64,000 nt of DNA from an uncultured Anaeroplasmataceae bacterium (GTDB lineage: Bacteria; Bacillota_I; Bacilli_A; Acholeplasmatales; Anaeroplasmataceae): contig CATKXV010000003.1 of assembly GCA_949840955.1 (NCBI GenBank), positions 124,001-188,000 of the forward strand. Direction: 5' to 3'. This document shows positions 34,775 through 44,377 of this stretch, one piece after another. The notes under the pieces are model-generated. The model searched no databases, had not been told where the DNA came from, and saw only the letters and a list, made by a program, of their open reading frames with translations. Every line of letters begins with the position of its first letter. Position 1 is the first letter of the stretch. The position numbers and the translations under genes were made by a program.

Positions 34775-36517
34775 TTAGGATAAGTATTGCTCCTTGATTT
34801 CCTCTATTTCAAGTAGCCTTGTTATAGCTTCATCTAGCTTTTGTTCTATTTCTTTTTTTATCTTTTCCTTTTCCATAAGCTGGACATAGTCTGTCGTTAT
34901 AGAAGCGATTTGATTTGTTATTTCCTTAACTTTTTCCTCGTAGTCCTGAATATCCTTTTCAAGCCTAGCCTGCTCATTTCTTAGCTTTGCAGGAAACTTA
35001 TTCTCCTTAGGTCTAGCTCCCTTGGTGATGGACATCGTATTTTTTTCCTTTTGGACTTGATTTAAAAATTCACTAAAGGATAACAAATAAGGGCAAATCG
35101 TTCCATGCTCATATACCAACAGCTGATTACAGATTTTATCAAGAAAATAACGATCATGGCTTACGATGAGTATTGGTCCCTTAAAGGATTCAATATAATC
35201 CTCTAAAATCTCTATTGTATAAATATCTAAATCATTGGTCGGCTCATCAAGTAATAATACATTGGGATTTCTCATTAAAACTCTTACCAATTGCAATCGT
35301 CTTTTTTCCCCACCAGAAAGCATTTTTACTTTAGAATATTGAAGCTCTGAGGTAAATAAAAAGCGCTCTAATAATTCACTTGCTGAAATAGTTCCATCGA
35401 GGGTTTCTATGTAAGATTGCTCCTCTTTTATATAATCAATGACACGGATTTCTGGATCAATACAATCTAAGATTTGAGAAAAGTACCCAATCTTAAGTGT
35501 TTCTCCAAGGATGAGCTCTCCTTCATCTAGCGTCTCTTCCTGCATTAGTATTTTGAATAGGGTTGTTTTTCCTGCCCCATTGTCTCCAACAATCCCAATA
35601 ACATCACTACGCTTTAAGGAAAAGGAGACATCCGAAAAAAGCTTCATATCTCCATATGCCTTAGACCCATGCTTCATTTCAATTATTGTTTTTCCTAAAT
35701 ATGTATCCTTAGAGGAAAAAGCCATATCCTTTGCTTCATGAAAGGTAATTTGAGAAAGCTTTTCAAAGCGTTCAATTCGGCTTTTACTTTTCGTCCTTCT
35801 AGCCTCCACACCTCGATGCATCCATTCTGCCTCTGTTTTTAAGATACTTTTGAGCTTTAGCTGCTCCTTTTTTTCATTTTCTAAACGAACTGCCTTCAAT
35901 TCTAAAAACTTTTCATAATTGGCATCATACAAATAAGTCTTCCCATAATCAAGCTCAAGCATTTTATTACAAACTCTTTGTAAAAAATATCGATCATGGG
36001 TTACCATTAAAAGACCTCTTCTAAATTTGATTAAATATTTCTCAAGCCAAAGAATCATTTCATTATCTAAGTGATTGGTCGGCTCATCTAAAAGTAAAAA
36101 ATCAGAATAAGAAACTAAGACCTCAGCAAGAGCCAATCGTTTCTTTTGACCTCCAGAAAAATGCCTTGTAGTCGCCTCATACTCATGAAAGCCTAGCTTA
36201 GAAAGAATGGATTTTGCCTCATACTCTAAAATCGGATGCTCCTTCGTGCTATTCTTCATTATCAGCTTTAAGATTGGAACATCCTCTTCAAACTCTGGAG
36301 CCTGAGGTAAATAATTGAGAATCATTCCCCCAGATTGGATAATAGCTCCTGAGATGGGCTTTTCCAACCCAAGCAATAGTTTTAAAAGGGTCGTTTTTCC
36401 TGTTCCATTAACTCCAATGATTCCTACCTTATCCTCTTCTGTAACAGAAAAGCTGGCATGATCTAAAAGAAGTCGATCAATATATTTAAAGCTTACATCA
36501 TCAAAATGAATGACCAT
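34775..36517 (-). CDS. ABC-F family ATPase (ribosome-associated type)
   Basis: 580 residues with two ABC domains and no membrane segments: Walker A GVNGTGKTT and GDNGAGKTT, signatures FSGGQKKRLALAE and LSGGEKRRLQLVR, Walker B LLLDEPTNHLD and LLLDEPTNDLD. The interdomain linker (about 210-270) is charged and helical, and a C-terminal coiled coil follows 500, as in Uup/YfmR-like ABC-F translation factors. Resistance function is possible in the family but not indicated here. It starts 2 bases after the GNAT gene. Confidence 0.92.
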   Translation of the reverse strand: MVIHFDDVSFKYIDRLLLDHASFSVTEEDKVGIIGVNGTGKTTLLKLLLGLEKPISGAIIQSGGMILNYLPQAPEFEEDVPILKLIMKNSTKEHPILEYEAKSILSKLGFHEYEATTRHFSGGQKKRLALAEVLVSYSDFLLLDEPTNHLDNEMILWLEKYLIKFRRGLLMVTHDRYFLQRVCNKMLELDYGKTYLYDANYEKFLELKAVRLENEKKEQLKLKSILKTEAEWMHRGVEARRTKSKSRIERFEKLSQITFHEAKDMAFSSKDTYLGKTIIEMKHGSKAYGDMKLFSDVSFSLKRSDVIGIVGDNGAGKTTLFKILMQEETLDEGELILGETLKIGYFSQILDCIDPEIRVIDYIKEEQSYIETLDGTISASELLERFLFTSELQYSKVKMLSGGEKRRLQLVRVLMRNPNVLLLDEPTNDLDIYTIEILEDYIESFKGPILIVSHDRYFLDKICNQLLVYEHGTICPYLLSFSEFLNQVQKEKNTMSITKGARPKENKFPAKLRNEQARLEKDIQDYEEKVKEITNQIASITTDYVQLMEKEKIKKEIEQKLDEAITRLLEIEEIKEQYLS

Positions 36518-36519
36518 AA

Positions 36520-37023
36520 TTACCCTCCTAATTTCTTTTCTAAAACCACTATAGAATATTTTTCCTCTTGAACAACAATTCCCGTCTTTTCAAAGCCTTG
36601 CTTTAACCAAAAGGATTCACTTTGCTGATTCCCCTGGACATAGCCTAAGCGAACAAATGCGAACCTCTTTTTCCAGGCAAGACATGCTTCCTCTATAATT
36701 TTACTTCCAACACCTCTATGCTGAACCTCCTTATTCACCATAAAAAAGCCAATAAATACCGTTTTTTCATTTGGATATTCCACTATAAAATCCATAACAG
36801 CATAGAGCATATTTTCTTTAAAAAAGCCAACATAAAATTTATCAAAGGATGTCTTTTTTGAAGGAAGCCTCTTCATATCCTCTTCTATACTTTCTTTGGT
36901 TGGAAAGGGTGGACAAAATTCATAATATAAAGGATTTTTCTGGCAAAGCTTAAGGATTAAATCAAGATGATTCTTCTTTAATTTTATTACCTGAAATTCG
37001 GTAGATAATAGCCTAAGCTCCAT
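36520..37023 (-). CDS. GNAT-family N-acetyltransferase
   Basis: 167 residues. The acetyl-CoA binding motif is VNKEVQHRGVGSKIIEEACLAW, preceded by the beta-hairpin ENMLYAVMDFIVEYPNEKTVFIGFFMV and followed by VQGNQQSESFWLKQGFEKTGI. Substrate unknown. It is first in a GNAT/ABC-F/flavin reductase run that diverges from the aminotransferase. Confidence 0.9.
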   Translation of the reverse strand: MELRLLSTEFQVIKLKKNHLDLILKLCQKNPLYYEFCPPFPTKESIEEDMKRLPSKKTSFDKFYVGFFKENMLYAVMDFIVEYPNEKTVFIGFFMVNKEVQHRGVGSKIIEEACLAWKKRFAFVRLGYVQGNQQSESFWLKQGFEKTGIVVQEEKYSIVVLEKKLGG

Positions 37024-37079
37024 AAAAGCACACCCCTTCTTCTACTTCTTATAAAAGTATACCATAAAATACGAATTTT

Positions 37080-37111
37080 TTGACAAAAAAATGAAACACT
37101 TATGCTATAAT
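37080..37111 (+). promoter_or_regulatory. Promoter of the aminotransferase/aldo-keto reductase operon
   Basis: Extended -10 TGCTATAAT (TATAAT at 37106-37111). A TTGACA at 37080-37085 is 20 bases upstream, too far for the best contact, so the extended -10 probably dominates. Confidence 0.6.
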
Positions 37112-37141
37112 ATACTATAAATAAGGAAAGGAGAGATTTCA

Positions 37142-38287
37142 GTGATACCACTTAATAAAAGAATTTTAACCGTACAAACCTCTAAAATTAGACAGTTTAA
37201 TGATTATACAAAAGAGGTTGGTGTGGATGTGATACTGACCTTAGGGGAGCCAGATTTTCATACTCCAGAAGAAATATCAAAGGAAGCCATCTATGCATTA
37301 CAGCACCATGAAACAAAATATGGTCCTACCCCTGGATTTTTAGATGTAAGAAAAAAGATTTGTGAATATGAAAAAAGAGTCAATGATTATGACTGTACCC
37401 CGAATGAGGTGCTTGTTACACATGGCTCTACAGAGGCCTTAACTAGCGCTTTATTTACAATGCTCAATGAGGAAGATGAGGTCATTGTATTGAACCCAAC
37501 CTATCCGATGTATCGACAAATGGTTGAGTTTATGGGAGGGAGGCTCGTTCCAATTGATATTTCTGTAACTGATTTTCAGGTAACCAAGGAGCAATTAGAA
37601 AAGGCAATCACACCGAAGACCAAGGCTATCATACTGACCTCTCCAAATAATCCTACAGGTACAGTTTTAAATGATCAGTCCTACGAAATACTATATCAGC
37701 TCGTCAAGGATAAACCCATTTTTATCATATGTGATGATGTATATAACCAGATTATATTTGAGAATCGAAAGCCTGGATTTGTTCGTTATAAGGATTTAAA
37801 GGATAGGATTATCGTTTGTCAATCCTATTCCAAATCCTATGCTATGCCTGGCTGGAGATGTGGATATTTGATAGCCAATGAGGAATTTATATCTCATGCT
37901 GTTAAAATACATCAATATATGATAGTTGCGTTAAATACATTTATACAGCCAGCAATGATTAAGGCCTTAGATTTTGATTCTAAGGATATGGTTCAAAGCT
38001 ATAAGGAAAGACGAGATTATATATATGATCGCTTAATCCGAATGGGACTTGAGGTTAAAAAGCCAGAGGGTGCCTTCTACATCTTCCCTTCTATTAAGAA
38101 ATTCAAAATGAGCTCCTTTGAATTTTGCAAAAAATTTGCAGAGGAATATAAGGTTGCTATTATTCCAGGAGACTGCTTTGAAGCAGATGATTATATACGA
38201 ATTAGCTATTGTGTAGACATGGATACCATTCAAACAGCATGCGATCGATTAGAAAAATTTATTAAAGCACTGGAGGAAAAAGAATGA
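37142..38287 (+). CDS. Class I/II pyridoxal-phosphate aminotransferase
   Basis: 381 residues. LGEPDFHTPEEI near the N-terminus, TSPNNPTGTVL in the cofactor region, and the PLP lysine within SYSKSYAMPGWRCGYL, with the phosphate-binding Arg eight residues on. This is the aspartate/aromatic aminotransferase subgroup Igamma; specificity is not readable. Start is GTG with AAGGAGAG six bases upstream. Its stop overlaps the aldo/keto reductase start by 4 bases. Confidence 0.93.
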   Translation: MIPLNKRILTVQTSKIRQFNDYTKEVGVDVILTLGEPDFHTPEEISKEAIYALQHHETKYGPTPGFLDVRKKICEYEKRVNDYDCTPNEVLVTHGSTEALTSALFTMLNEEDEVIVLNPTYPMYRQMVEFMGGRLVPIDISVTDFQVTKEQLEKAITPKTKAIILTSPNNPTGTVLNDQSYEILYQLVKDKPIFIICDDVYNQIIFENRKPGFVRYKDLKDRIIVCQSYSKSYAMPGWRCGYLIANEEFISHAVKIHQYMIVALNTFIQPAMIKALDFDSKDMVQSYKERRDYIYDRLIRMGLEVKKPEGAFYIFPSIKKFKMSSFEFCKKFAEEYKVAIIPGDCFEADDYIRISYCVDMDTIQTACDRLEKFIKALEEKE

Positions 38288-39120
38288 TACAAAAGGAAAA
38301 ATTTACATTATCTAACGGAATAAAGATTCCTACTGTTGGTTTAGGAACCTGGCAAACCAAGGATGGGGAAGATGCCTATAATTCTGTCAAATGGGCTTTA
38401 GAGGCTGGCTATAGACATATTGATACAGCCTACACCTATGGAAATGAGGCAAGTGTAGCTAAGGCAATAAAGGATTCTAAGATAGACCGCAAGGAGATAT
38501 TTATAACAACCAAGCTCCCTGCCAATATAAAAACCTATGAGGGAACCTTATCTCATTTTACCCAGTCCTTAAACCATCTTGAAACCGAATATATTGATTT
38601 GTATTTAATTCATGCCCCTTGGCCTTGGACAAATGTGGGAGAGGATTGTACCGAAGGAAATATTGCCTGCTGGAAAGCTATGATTGAGCTTTATAATGCA
38701 GGTAAAATTAAAGCGATTGGAGTTTCAAATTTTCATCCTAAGGATATAGAGGCTCTCATAGAAGCTACGGGTGTTGTTCCTATGGTCAATCAAATCCGTT
38801 ATTTTATTGGAAATACTCAGGATAAAATAACCACCTATTGTAAAGAAAGAAACATCCTCATAGAGGCTTATTCTCCTTTTGCTACAGGTGAAATTTTAGA
38901 AAACGAAAAGCTATTTCATATGGCGAAGAAATATAATACAACCATCCCAAAGATTTGCTTACGCTTCTGCTATCAAAATGGTACGCTTCCTCTTCCAAAA
39001 TCAATTCATAAGGAAAGAATCTTTGATAATTTAGAATTTGATTTTGAAATCACAAAGGAAGATATGGAGTATTTAAATTCCTTATCAGGAATTGGATCAA
39101 TTAAGCCTTTAAGAAGCTAA
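38284..39120 (+). CDS. Aldo/keto reductase
   Basis: 278-residue NADPH-dependent TIM-barrel reductase. Catalytic tetrad segments: GYRHIDTAYTYGNE (Asp, Tyr), TTKLP (Lys) and LIHAPWPW (His), with the cofactor-binding LPLPKSIHKERIFDN near the C-terminus. It is translationally coupled to the aminotransferase (ATGA). Confidence 0.94.
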   Translation: MIQKEKFTLSNGIKIPTVGLGTWQTKDGEDAYNSVKWALEAGYRHIDTAYTYGNEASVAKAIKDSKIDRKEIFITTKLPANIKTYEGTLSHFTQSLNHLETEYIDLYLIHAPWPWTNVGEDCTEGNIACWKAMIELYNAGKIKAIGVSNFHPKDIEALIEATGVVPMVNQIRYFIGNTQDKITTYCKERNILIEAYSPFATGEILENEKLFHMAKKYNTTIPKICLRFCYQNGTLPLPKSIHKERIFDNLEFDFEITKEDMEYLNSLSGIGSIKPLRS

Positions 39121-39121
39121 G

Positions 39122-39148
39122 AAAAAAGGAGTTCAAAACTCCTTTTTT
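39122..39148. terminator. Bidirectional terminator closing the fructan locus
   Basis: 12-bp arms AAAAAAGGAGTT and AACTCCTTTTTT with a 3-nt loop and T-run, shared by the convergent aldo/keto reductase gene and the minus-strand fructan operon. Confidence 0.9.
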
Positions 39149-40717
39149 TTACTCTACTATAATATCTGTTTTGGTTAGATTGCTGAAGGATGCACTACAC
39201 TTTTCAGCATATAAGGCAACACCATCATTACCAAGTGGTGTAAAGGTTGTTCCAGTCATCGTATAATATCCATCATTTATAAATACCTCTACAGAATTAT
39301 TATCTAAATAGATTTCTAACTTAATTTTTCCCTGAATTGGGTCTACCTTAGCATATCTTACCCCATCCATTAGGCTACCACAATGAATTCGATCAAAATA
39401 AACATAGCCTCTAGAAGCATCATAGCCAATTCTTGTATAATACTTTGTTCCTTTAAATACCTCAATTCCGGCTTTTCCAGAGGAGCCCATAGAAGCAACA
39501 TCTATATCCATTGTAATTCTTGAGGTTCTTGAGGTAAAGCTATCCAAAGGCTTTATCTCATTTTCTAATCGTATAGCATTTTCCTTTACTTCATTTTTGA
39601 AGTAATTTTTTATTTCTCTTACTGGAGCTTGATAGATATGATTTTCCTTTAAGGTTAGCTCTCTAGGAAGAACCATTCCTCCACACCAACCATCCTCTTT
39701 GGTAATATTTGCCTCACTCCAGCTTCTCATCCAAGCCGTTAAAATTGCTCTACCATCGCTGGTTTTAACGGTTTGAGGTGCATAAAATGAAAAGCCTTTA
39801 TCAAATTCTTCTACATCTGTATTGGGTGTTTTATAAAACTTATTTGAATTAACAGATAAATTTCCTAAGACATATATACAGGAATCTGCATTTTGGAATA
39901 CATATTCTCTTTCATCTCCAATCGATTGAGGAGATGCAATTAAAACATCTGTAGTATCAATTGTGATTAAATCTGGACATTCCAAAATTCCACCCAAATC
40001 ATTTCTAGAATAAACAACTCCTGCATAGGTATAAGGTCCTGTAACCTCCTCTGCCTGAAACATAATAATTTGTTTATTTCCCGTCTTATTGTCCTTGTTT
40101 CCAGTCAATATATAAAATTTACCATCCCGCTTAAAAAGCTTTGGATCTCTGAAATCTGCATTAGAGAAGCCCTCAGGCAAATCCTTACCACTTAAAAGTA
40201 ATTCATCTAGCTTTTGATAGGTTTTTCCGTCGTAGGAATAAGCCATTCCCTGATTTTGAACATCTGTTACAGCAGTATATGCAAGATATTGAACTCCGTT
40301 TTCTACTAAGGCTGTTCCTGAAAAGCAACCACTAGCATCATATTCCTTATCTGGTGCTAGAGCAACATCCTCTAGCTCCCATTTGATAAAATCCTTTGTC
40401 GTCTGATGCCCCCAATGCATCGGTCCCCAAACGGCATCATAGGGATTATACTGATAATATAAATGGAACTTATCCTGAAATTCTGAAAAGCCATTTGGAT
40501 CATTCACCCATCCGATTGGAGGATTTAAATGATATGTGTTTTTCAGCTCTTGATTTACAGAAGATATATTATCCTTTATGTAATTGTTTGCGTTTGTAAT
40601 AGCCTCCGATACCGCAAAGGTTTTTTCTTCTGGCTTTGTCGTACAAGAGGTAAGGGAAATTGCTCCTACTAATACCATAGTTCCTAATACATTATAAACC
40701 TTTCTTCTCTTCATCAT
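39149..40717 (-). CDS. Surface-anchored GH32 fructan hydrolase (lipoprotein)
   Basis: 522-residue levanase/inulinase-type enzyme. The signal peptide has lipobox L-T-S-C (Cys25), so it acts on fructan at the cell surface. Family 32 triad: nucleophile Asp73 in GWVNDPNG, the transition-state FRDP motif and the acid/base Glu in LECPD. A C-terminal beta-sandwich domain starts near 370 (with NNSVEVFINDG). It overlaps the end of the MsmK-type ATPase gene and is last in the operon. Exo versus endo activity and levan versus inulin preference are not readable. Confidence 0.93.
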   Translation of the reverse strand: MMKRRKVYNVLGTMVLVGAISLTSCTTKPEEKTFAVSEAITNANNYIKDNISSVNQELKNTYHLNPPIGWVNDPNGFSEFQDKFHLYYQYNPYDAVWGPMHWGHQTTKDFIKWELEDVALAPDKEYDASGCFSGTALVENGVQYLAYTAVTDVQNQGMAYSYDGKTYQKLDELLLSGKDLPEGFSNADFRDPKLFKRDGKFYILTGNKDNKTGNKQIIMFQAEEVTGPYTYAGVVYSRNDLGGILECPDLITIDTTDVLIASPQSIGDEREYVFQNADSCIYVLGNLSVNSNKFYKTPNTDVEEFDKGFSFYAPQTVKTSDGRAILTAWMRSWSEANITKEDGWCGGMVLPRELTLKENHIYQAPVREIKNYFKNEVKENAIRLENEIKPLDSFTSRTSRITMDIDVASMGSSGKAGIEVFKGTKYYTRIGYDASRGYVYFDRIHCGSLMDGVRYAKVDPIQGKIKLEIYLDNNSVEVFINDGYYTMTGTTFTPLGNDGVALYAEKCSASFSNLTKTDIIVE

Positions 40718-41948
40718 CTTTTTTCTTATCCTTTATCTTTTGTATCACTTTAGAAATAAGTCCTTTTTTCTTTTCTTCTATTATAATAACATTATCCTCA
40801 TCTAAGGATTCTGTAACCTCAACCTCTTCAAATTCATTATACTCCATTGTTATAGCCTTGGTTGTTGTTTCATTAAAGAATCTTGCCTGATCTGGCTTGA
40901 TTGCAACACGAATTTGCTCATTTCCTTTGATCTTATGCATGCTTGTTGTTTTGATAATGATATTTTTTTCTCCGATGCTTCCATGAACATTAATGATATC
41001 TCCTAAAAGCTCAACGATTTTTGTTTGCATTGTAAGAGAATAATTTTCTAATTTCTTAAATTCTTCATCCTTTTCATACACTAGGTTTTCTGGACGAATA
41101 CCATAAACAAGACGATGCCCAACATAATTCTTTAAAAGACTCATTTGGTCCTTTGTCATATGAATTACATCCTGACTATGATCAATTTTAAAAGTGCCAT
41201 CCTCTAATAATTCTCCATGAATAAAATTCATAGCTGGTGTACCAATAAACCCTGCAACAAACATATTTGTTGGATACTGATAAATTTCATTTGGCTCTCC
41301 AATTTGCTGGATAAAGCCATCCTTCATTACTACAATACGAGATGCCATGGTCATGGCCTCTATTTGATCATGGGTTACATAAATGGTGGTTGCCCCAACG
41401 CTTTCATGGATTCTTACAATCTCGCTTCGCATTGCTACTCTTAGCTTTGCATCTAGATTGGATAACGGCTCATCCATTAAGAATACCTTAGGCTGACGCA
41501 CAATTGCTCTACCTAAGGCCACTCTCTGCCGTTGACCTCCAGATAACGCCTTAGGACGTCGATATAGATAAGGCGTAAGCTTTAATATTTTAGCAGCCTC
41601 TAGTACTCTTCGGTCAATTTCCTCCTTAGGTACCTTTCTAAGCTTTAACGCATAAGCCATATTCTTATAAACAGTCATTTGAGGATAAAGAGCGTAGGAT
41701 TGGAATACCATCGCAATATCACGATCCTTAGGAGCCATAGTATTCACTACAACATCATCAATATATAAATCCCCAGAGGATATTTCCTCTAATCCTGCAA
41801 TCATACGTAGGGTCGTTGATTTTCCACAGCCTGAGGGTCCAACAAATACAATAAATTCTCTATCTCTTATATCAATGGTAAAATCATGAACTGCATGAAC
41901 TCCCCCTTCATATACCTTGTTTACATTGATTAATTTTACTGTTGCCAT
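40692..41948 (-). CDS. MsmK/UgpC-type sugar ABC transporter ATPase
   Basis: 418 residues. Walker A GPSGCGKST, signature LSGGQRQRVALGRAI, Walker B VFLMDEPLSNLDAKLR and H-switch THDQIEAMTMA; C-terminal TOBE/OB regulatory domain typical of MsmK/MalK ATPases. A lysine-rich tail of about 35 residues (EEKKKGLISKVIQKIKDKKK) is unusual. It sits in the fructan operon and is the only ATPase available to the LplB/LplC-type permeases upstream; ATPases of this group often serve several importers. Confidence 0.93.
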   Translation of the reverse strand: MATVKLINVNKVYEGGVHAVHDFTIDIRDREFIVFVGPSGCGKSTTLRMIAGLEEISSGDLYIDDVVVNTMAPKDRDIAMVFQSYALYPQMTVYKNMAYALKLRKVPKEEIDRRVLEAAKILKLTPYLYRRPKALSGGQRQRVALGRAIVRQPKVFLMDEPLSNLDAKLRVAMRSEIVRIHESVGATTIYVTHDQIEAMTMASRIVVMKDGFIQQIGEPNEIYQYPTNMFVAGFIGTPAMNFIHGELLEDGTFKIDHSQDVIHMTKDQMSLLKNYVGHRLVYGIRPENLVYEKDEEFKKLENYSLTMQTKIVELLGDIINVHGSIGEKNIIIKTTSMHKIKGNEQIRVAIKPDQARFFNETTTKAITMEYNEFEEVEVTESLDEDNVIIIEEKKKGLISKVIQKIKDKKKDDEEKKGL

Positions 41949-41949
41949 A

Positions 41950-42900
41950 TTATTTACCTACACTTTCTATTTCTTTTTCATTTCCCATAGCCTTCATAGC
42001 ACCAAAGCCCGTTGTTGTATATGCACCACACTTACATGCAAACTCTACCATGGGCTGATACTCTTGTAGGGTAAGATTTTTCGCCTGGCTTCCCTTTTTC
42101 AGCAGCATAGAGATCAATCCACCGAAAAACGAATCTCCAGCTCCCGTGGTATCAACGGCCTTTACTTTAAAGCCCTTAACCTCAATCCTACATCCATTTC
42201 TATATAAAATTGCACCTGCTGAGCCTAATGTAATCAAAAATATTTTATCCTGATGTTTAAATTGCTCCATACCCTCTTCTATTTGATTGGTATCGGTTAA
42301 ATAGAACAGCTCATCCTCACTAAACTTTATAATGTCAGCATATGTGATATATTCTAAAATAACTTCCTTTAATTCCTTGTGATTCTCCCAAAGATTTAAC
42401 CGAATATTAGGATCAAAGCAGATGAGTGCATCCTTTTGTCTTGCCCGCTGAATCAAATCAAGATGAACCTCTCTAGAAGCTTCTGTTTTTAACGCAACAC
42501 TTCCAAATTCAAGGATATCCCCTTGTTCAAAAGTAACCTCTTTAAAATCCTCTTTCGTAAAATATAAATCAGCAGCATTTGCCCTATAAAAGCTGAATTC
42601 CCTCTCTCCATCCTCCTTATAGCTGACAAAGGCTAAGGATGTATGATATTGCTTGCTTTTTTTTATATAAGAGGTATCAACCCCTGTGTTTTGTAATTCT
42701 TCAATTAAAAATTCACCAAAGCCATCATCTCCAACCTGAGTCAAATATATAGCTTTTTGTCCAAGCTTAGCTGCTTGTACACAAACATTGGCTGGAGCTC
42801 CACCTGCATTTTTTATAAACTGCTGGATATGCTTTAATGAGCCTGTTCCAACCGATTGAAAATCAATTAATACTTCGCCAATACTAACCAGCTTACTCAT
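41950..42900 (-). CDS. PfkB-family fructokinase
   Basis: 316 residues; phosphorylates fructose released by the GH32 enzymes. N-terminal SIGEVLIDF and NAGGAPANVCVQAAKLG (substrate side) and the PfkB signature VDTTGAGDSFFGGL with the catalytic Asp. The start overlaps the GH32-like lipoprotein gene by 8 bases and the stop is 1 base before the ATPase start, so it is deep in the operon. Confidence 0.94.
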   Translation of the reverse strand: MSKLVSIGEVLIDFQSVGTGSLKHIQQFIKNAGGAPANVCVQAAKLGQKAIYLTQVGDDGFGEFLIEELQNTGVDTSYIKKSKQYHTSLAFVSYKEDGEREFSFYRANAADLYFTKEDFKEVTFEQGDILEFGSVALKTEASREVHLDLIQRARQKDALICFDPNIRLNLWENHKELKEVILEYITYADIIKFSEDELFYLTDTNQIEEGMEQFKHQDKIFLITLGSAGAILYRNGCRIEVKGFKVKAVDTTGAGDSFFGGLISMLLKKGSQAKNLTLQEYQPMVEFACKCGAYTTTGFGAMKAMGNEKEIESVGK

Positions 42901-44377
42901 AGAATTTCACATCCTTATAGATAATATCTGCCTTATTTCCGAAAAAGGAAAAATTAGACTCTGGCATGGCATACATTCTCGTTGATAATGCAGCTTCATT
43001 ATTTACATAAATTGTAAGAATTTGTCCATCTATGATTCCATCAATATGGATTGTAGATTGCTTCTTAAAGGAATATGGCATAGCCAGCTGTATTTTTCCA
43101 TAATCAGAAAACCCCTTAGCCTGATTATAAAAGCCAATCTCATTCTTATCCAAGTTCAAGGAAAGCACTAGCTCACTTAATACATGATTTGCTTTTGTAT
43201 TAAAGCTTAAACCAAAACTCCCCTTTACATCCTTAACCTCTACATCAAATTCAAATCGAGTAATATTTTTCGCTAAGGTCTCAACTACATATGCCTTGGA
43301 AGCATCAGCATCAAAGTTCATACTCTTAAGTGCATCCCCATTTTTCAAGGAATAGGATACAGGAGTCTGAAAGGTTTGCTTATATTCCTCAATCATTTTT
43401 GGCTTCAATTCCCCATTTTCCTGCTGAACCAGCTCATGGGTTACTAAATTTCCTGCCCAATCAAAGCCTCCATTATCCCATTCACCCGTTTTTGTTGCAC
43501 ACCAGGCAAATACATAAAGCTTATCTAGGCCCTTTTCCATTCGACCTGCATAAAAGCCCTCATCATCAAAATAATCTACTTCTGGCTTAATCCATGCATC
43601 ATTTAAATTCTTTTTATATCGATAATGAGTAACTCGGTGAGCGCCCTGCTCACTATAGCTTAAATAATAGTATCCATTATACTGAAGAAAGGTAGGACAT
43701 TCCATATTATAGGTACCAGAATCATTTTTAAAGAATACTCCATTATCTGTCCATACCGTAAGATTTTTACTTTTATATTGCTTGATTACACCACAATCAT
43801 TTACTCGGGTTGTAACTAGCATATACCATGTATTATCTGCATCGTTAAAATATACATAGGGATCTCTAAAATCATTACAGCCTCCATAAAAGCCATCTGC
43901 TTCTATTTTTTTCCATTTGATTTTATCTAAACTTGTAGCATGCTGAATTTTCTCAAAATAAGGAAGCCCACTATTTTTATAATCATTATGTCCTGTATAA
44001 AAGCAATGATATAATCCATTATGATCCTTAACCACAGAGCCTGTCCCTAAAGCTAAATCCTGACTATACAAATCATTTTCATATGGAATGACTTCTCCAT
44101 AATCATGATAATTCACAAAATCCTTTGTTGTCATCAAAGCAAAGGGATGAAATCCTAAATGCGTATTTCTTCCATCCTGAAGATAAAAAATATTCATTTC
44201 ACCATTGTCATAAAATGGCATAACATCTCCTACATAGCCTACTACAGACTTTGGATTGACAGAATATGCTCCTTGATCTACAGAATCCTTTTCAGCTGCC
44301 TTTACAGAACCACCAAAATCACAGGCTGTAAGTCCAAAGCAGAGCAAGGCTACTGCTAGCAGTTTTTTTATTTTCAT
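42893..44377 (-). CDS. Divergent GH32-type lipoprotein
   Basis: 494 residues with lipobox L-T-A-C (Cys19). Five-bladed propeller enzyme of clan GH-J: the nucleophile motif is VGDVMPFYDNG (Asp51) instead of W-x-NDPNG, with NDFRDPYVYF and the acid/base MECPTFL retained. A C-terminal beta-sandwich follows at about 330. This branch is often annotated as GH32 without known activity. Between two standard GH32 genes, it probably handles a different linkage or chain end. It overlaps the upstream gene by 4 bases. Confidence 0.85.
   Translation of the reverse strand: MKIKKLLAVALLCFGLTACDFGGSVKAAEKDSVDQGAYSVNPKSVVGYVGDVMPFYDNGEMNIFYLQDGRNTHLGFHPFALMTTKDFVNYHDYGEVIPYENDLYSQDLALGTGSVVKDHNGLYHCFYTGHNDYKNSGLPYFEKIQHATSLDKIKWKKIEADGFYGGCNDFRDPYVYFNDADNTWYMLVTTRVNDCGVIKQYKSKNLTVWTDNGVFFKNDSGTYNMECPTFLQYNGYYYLSYSEQGAHRVTHYRYKKNLNDAWIKPEVDYFDDEGFYAGRMEKGLDKLYVFAWCATKTGEWDNGGFDWAGNLVTHELVQQENGELKPKMIEEYKQTFQTPVSYSLKNGDALKSMNFDADASKAYVVETLAKNITRFEFDVEVKDVKGSFGLSFNTKANHVLSELVLSLNLDKNEIGFYNQAKGFSDYGKIQLAMPYSFKKQSTIHIDGIIDGQILTIYVNNEAALSTRMYAMPESNFSFFGNKADIIYKDVKFYE

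Noticed and set aside
34775-36517. ABC-F gene as an antibiotic resistance determinant
   Set aside because: No context or signature separating resistance ABC-F proteins from housekeeping Uup/YfmR-like factors could be read from sequence.
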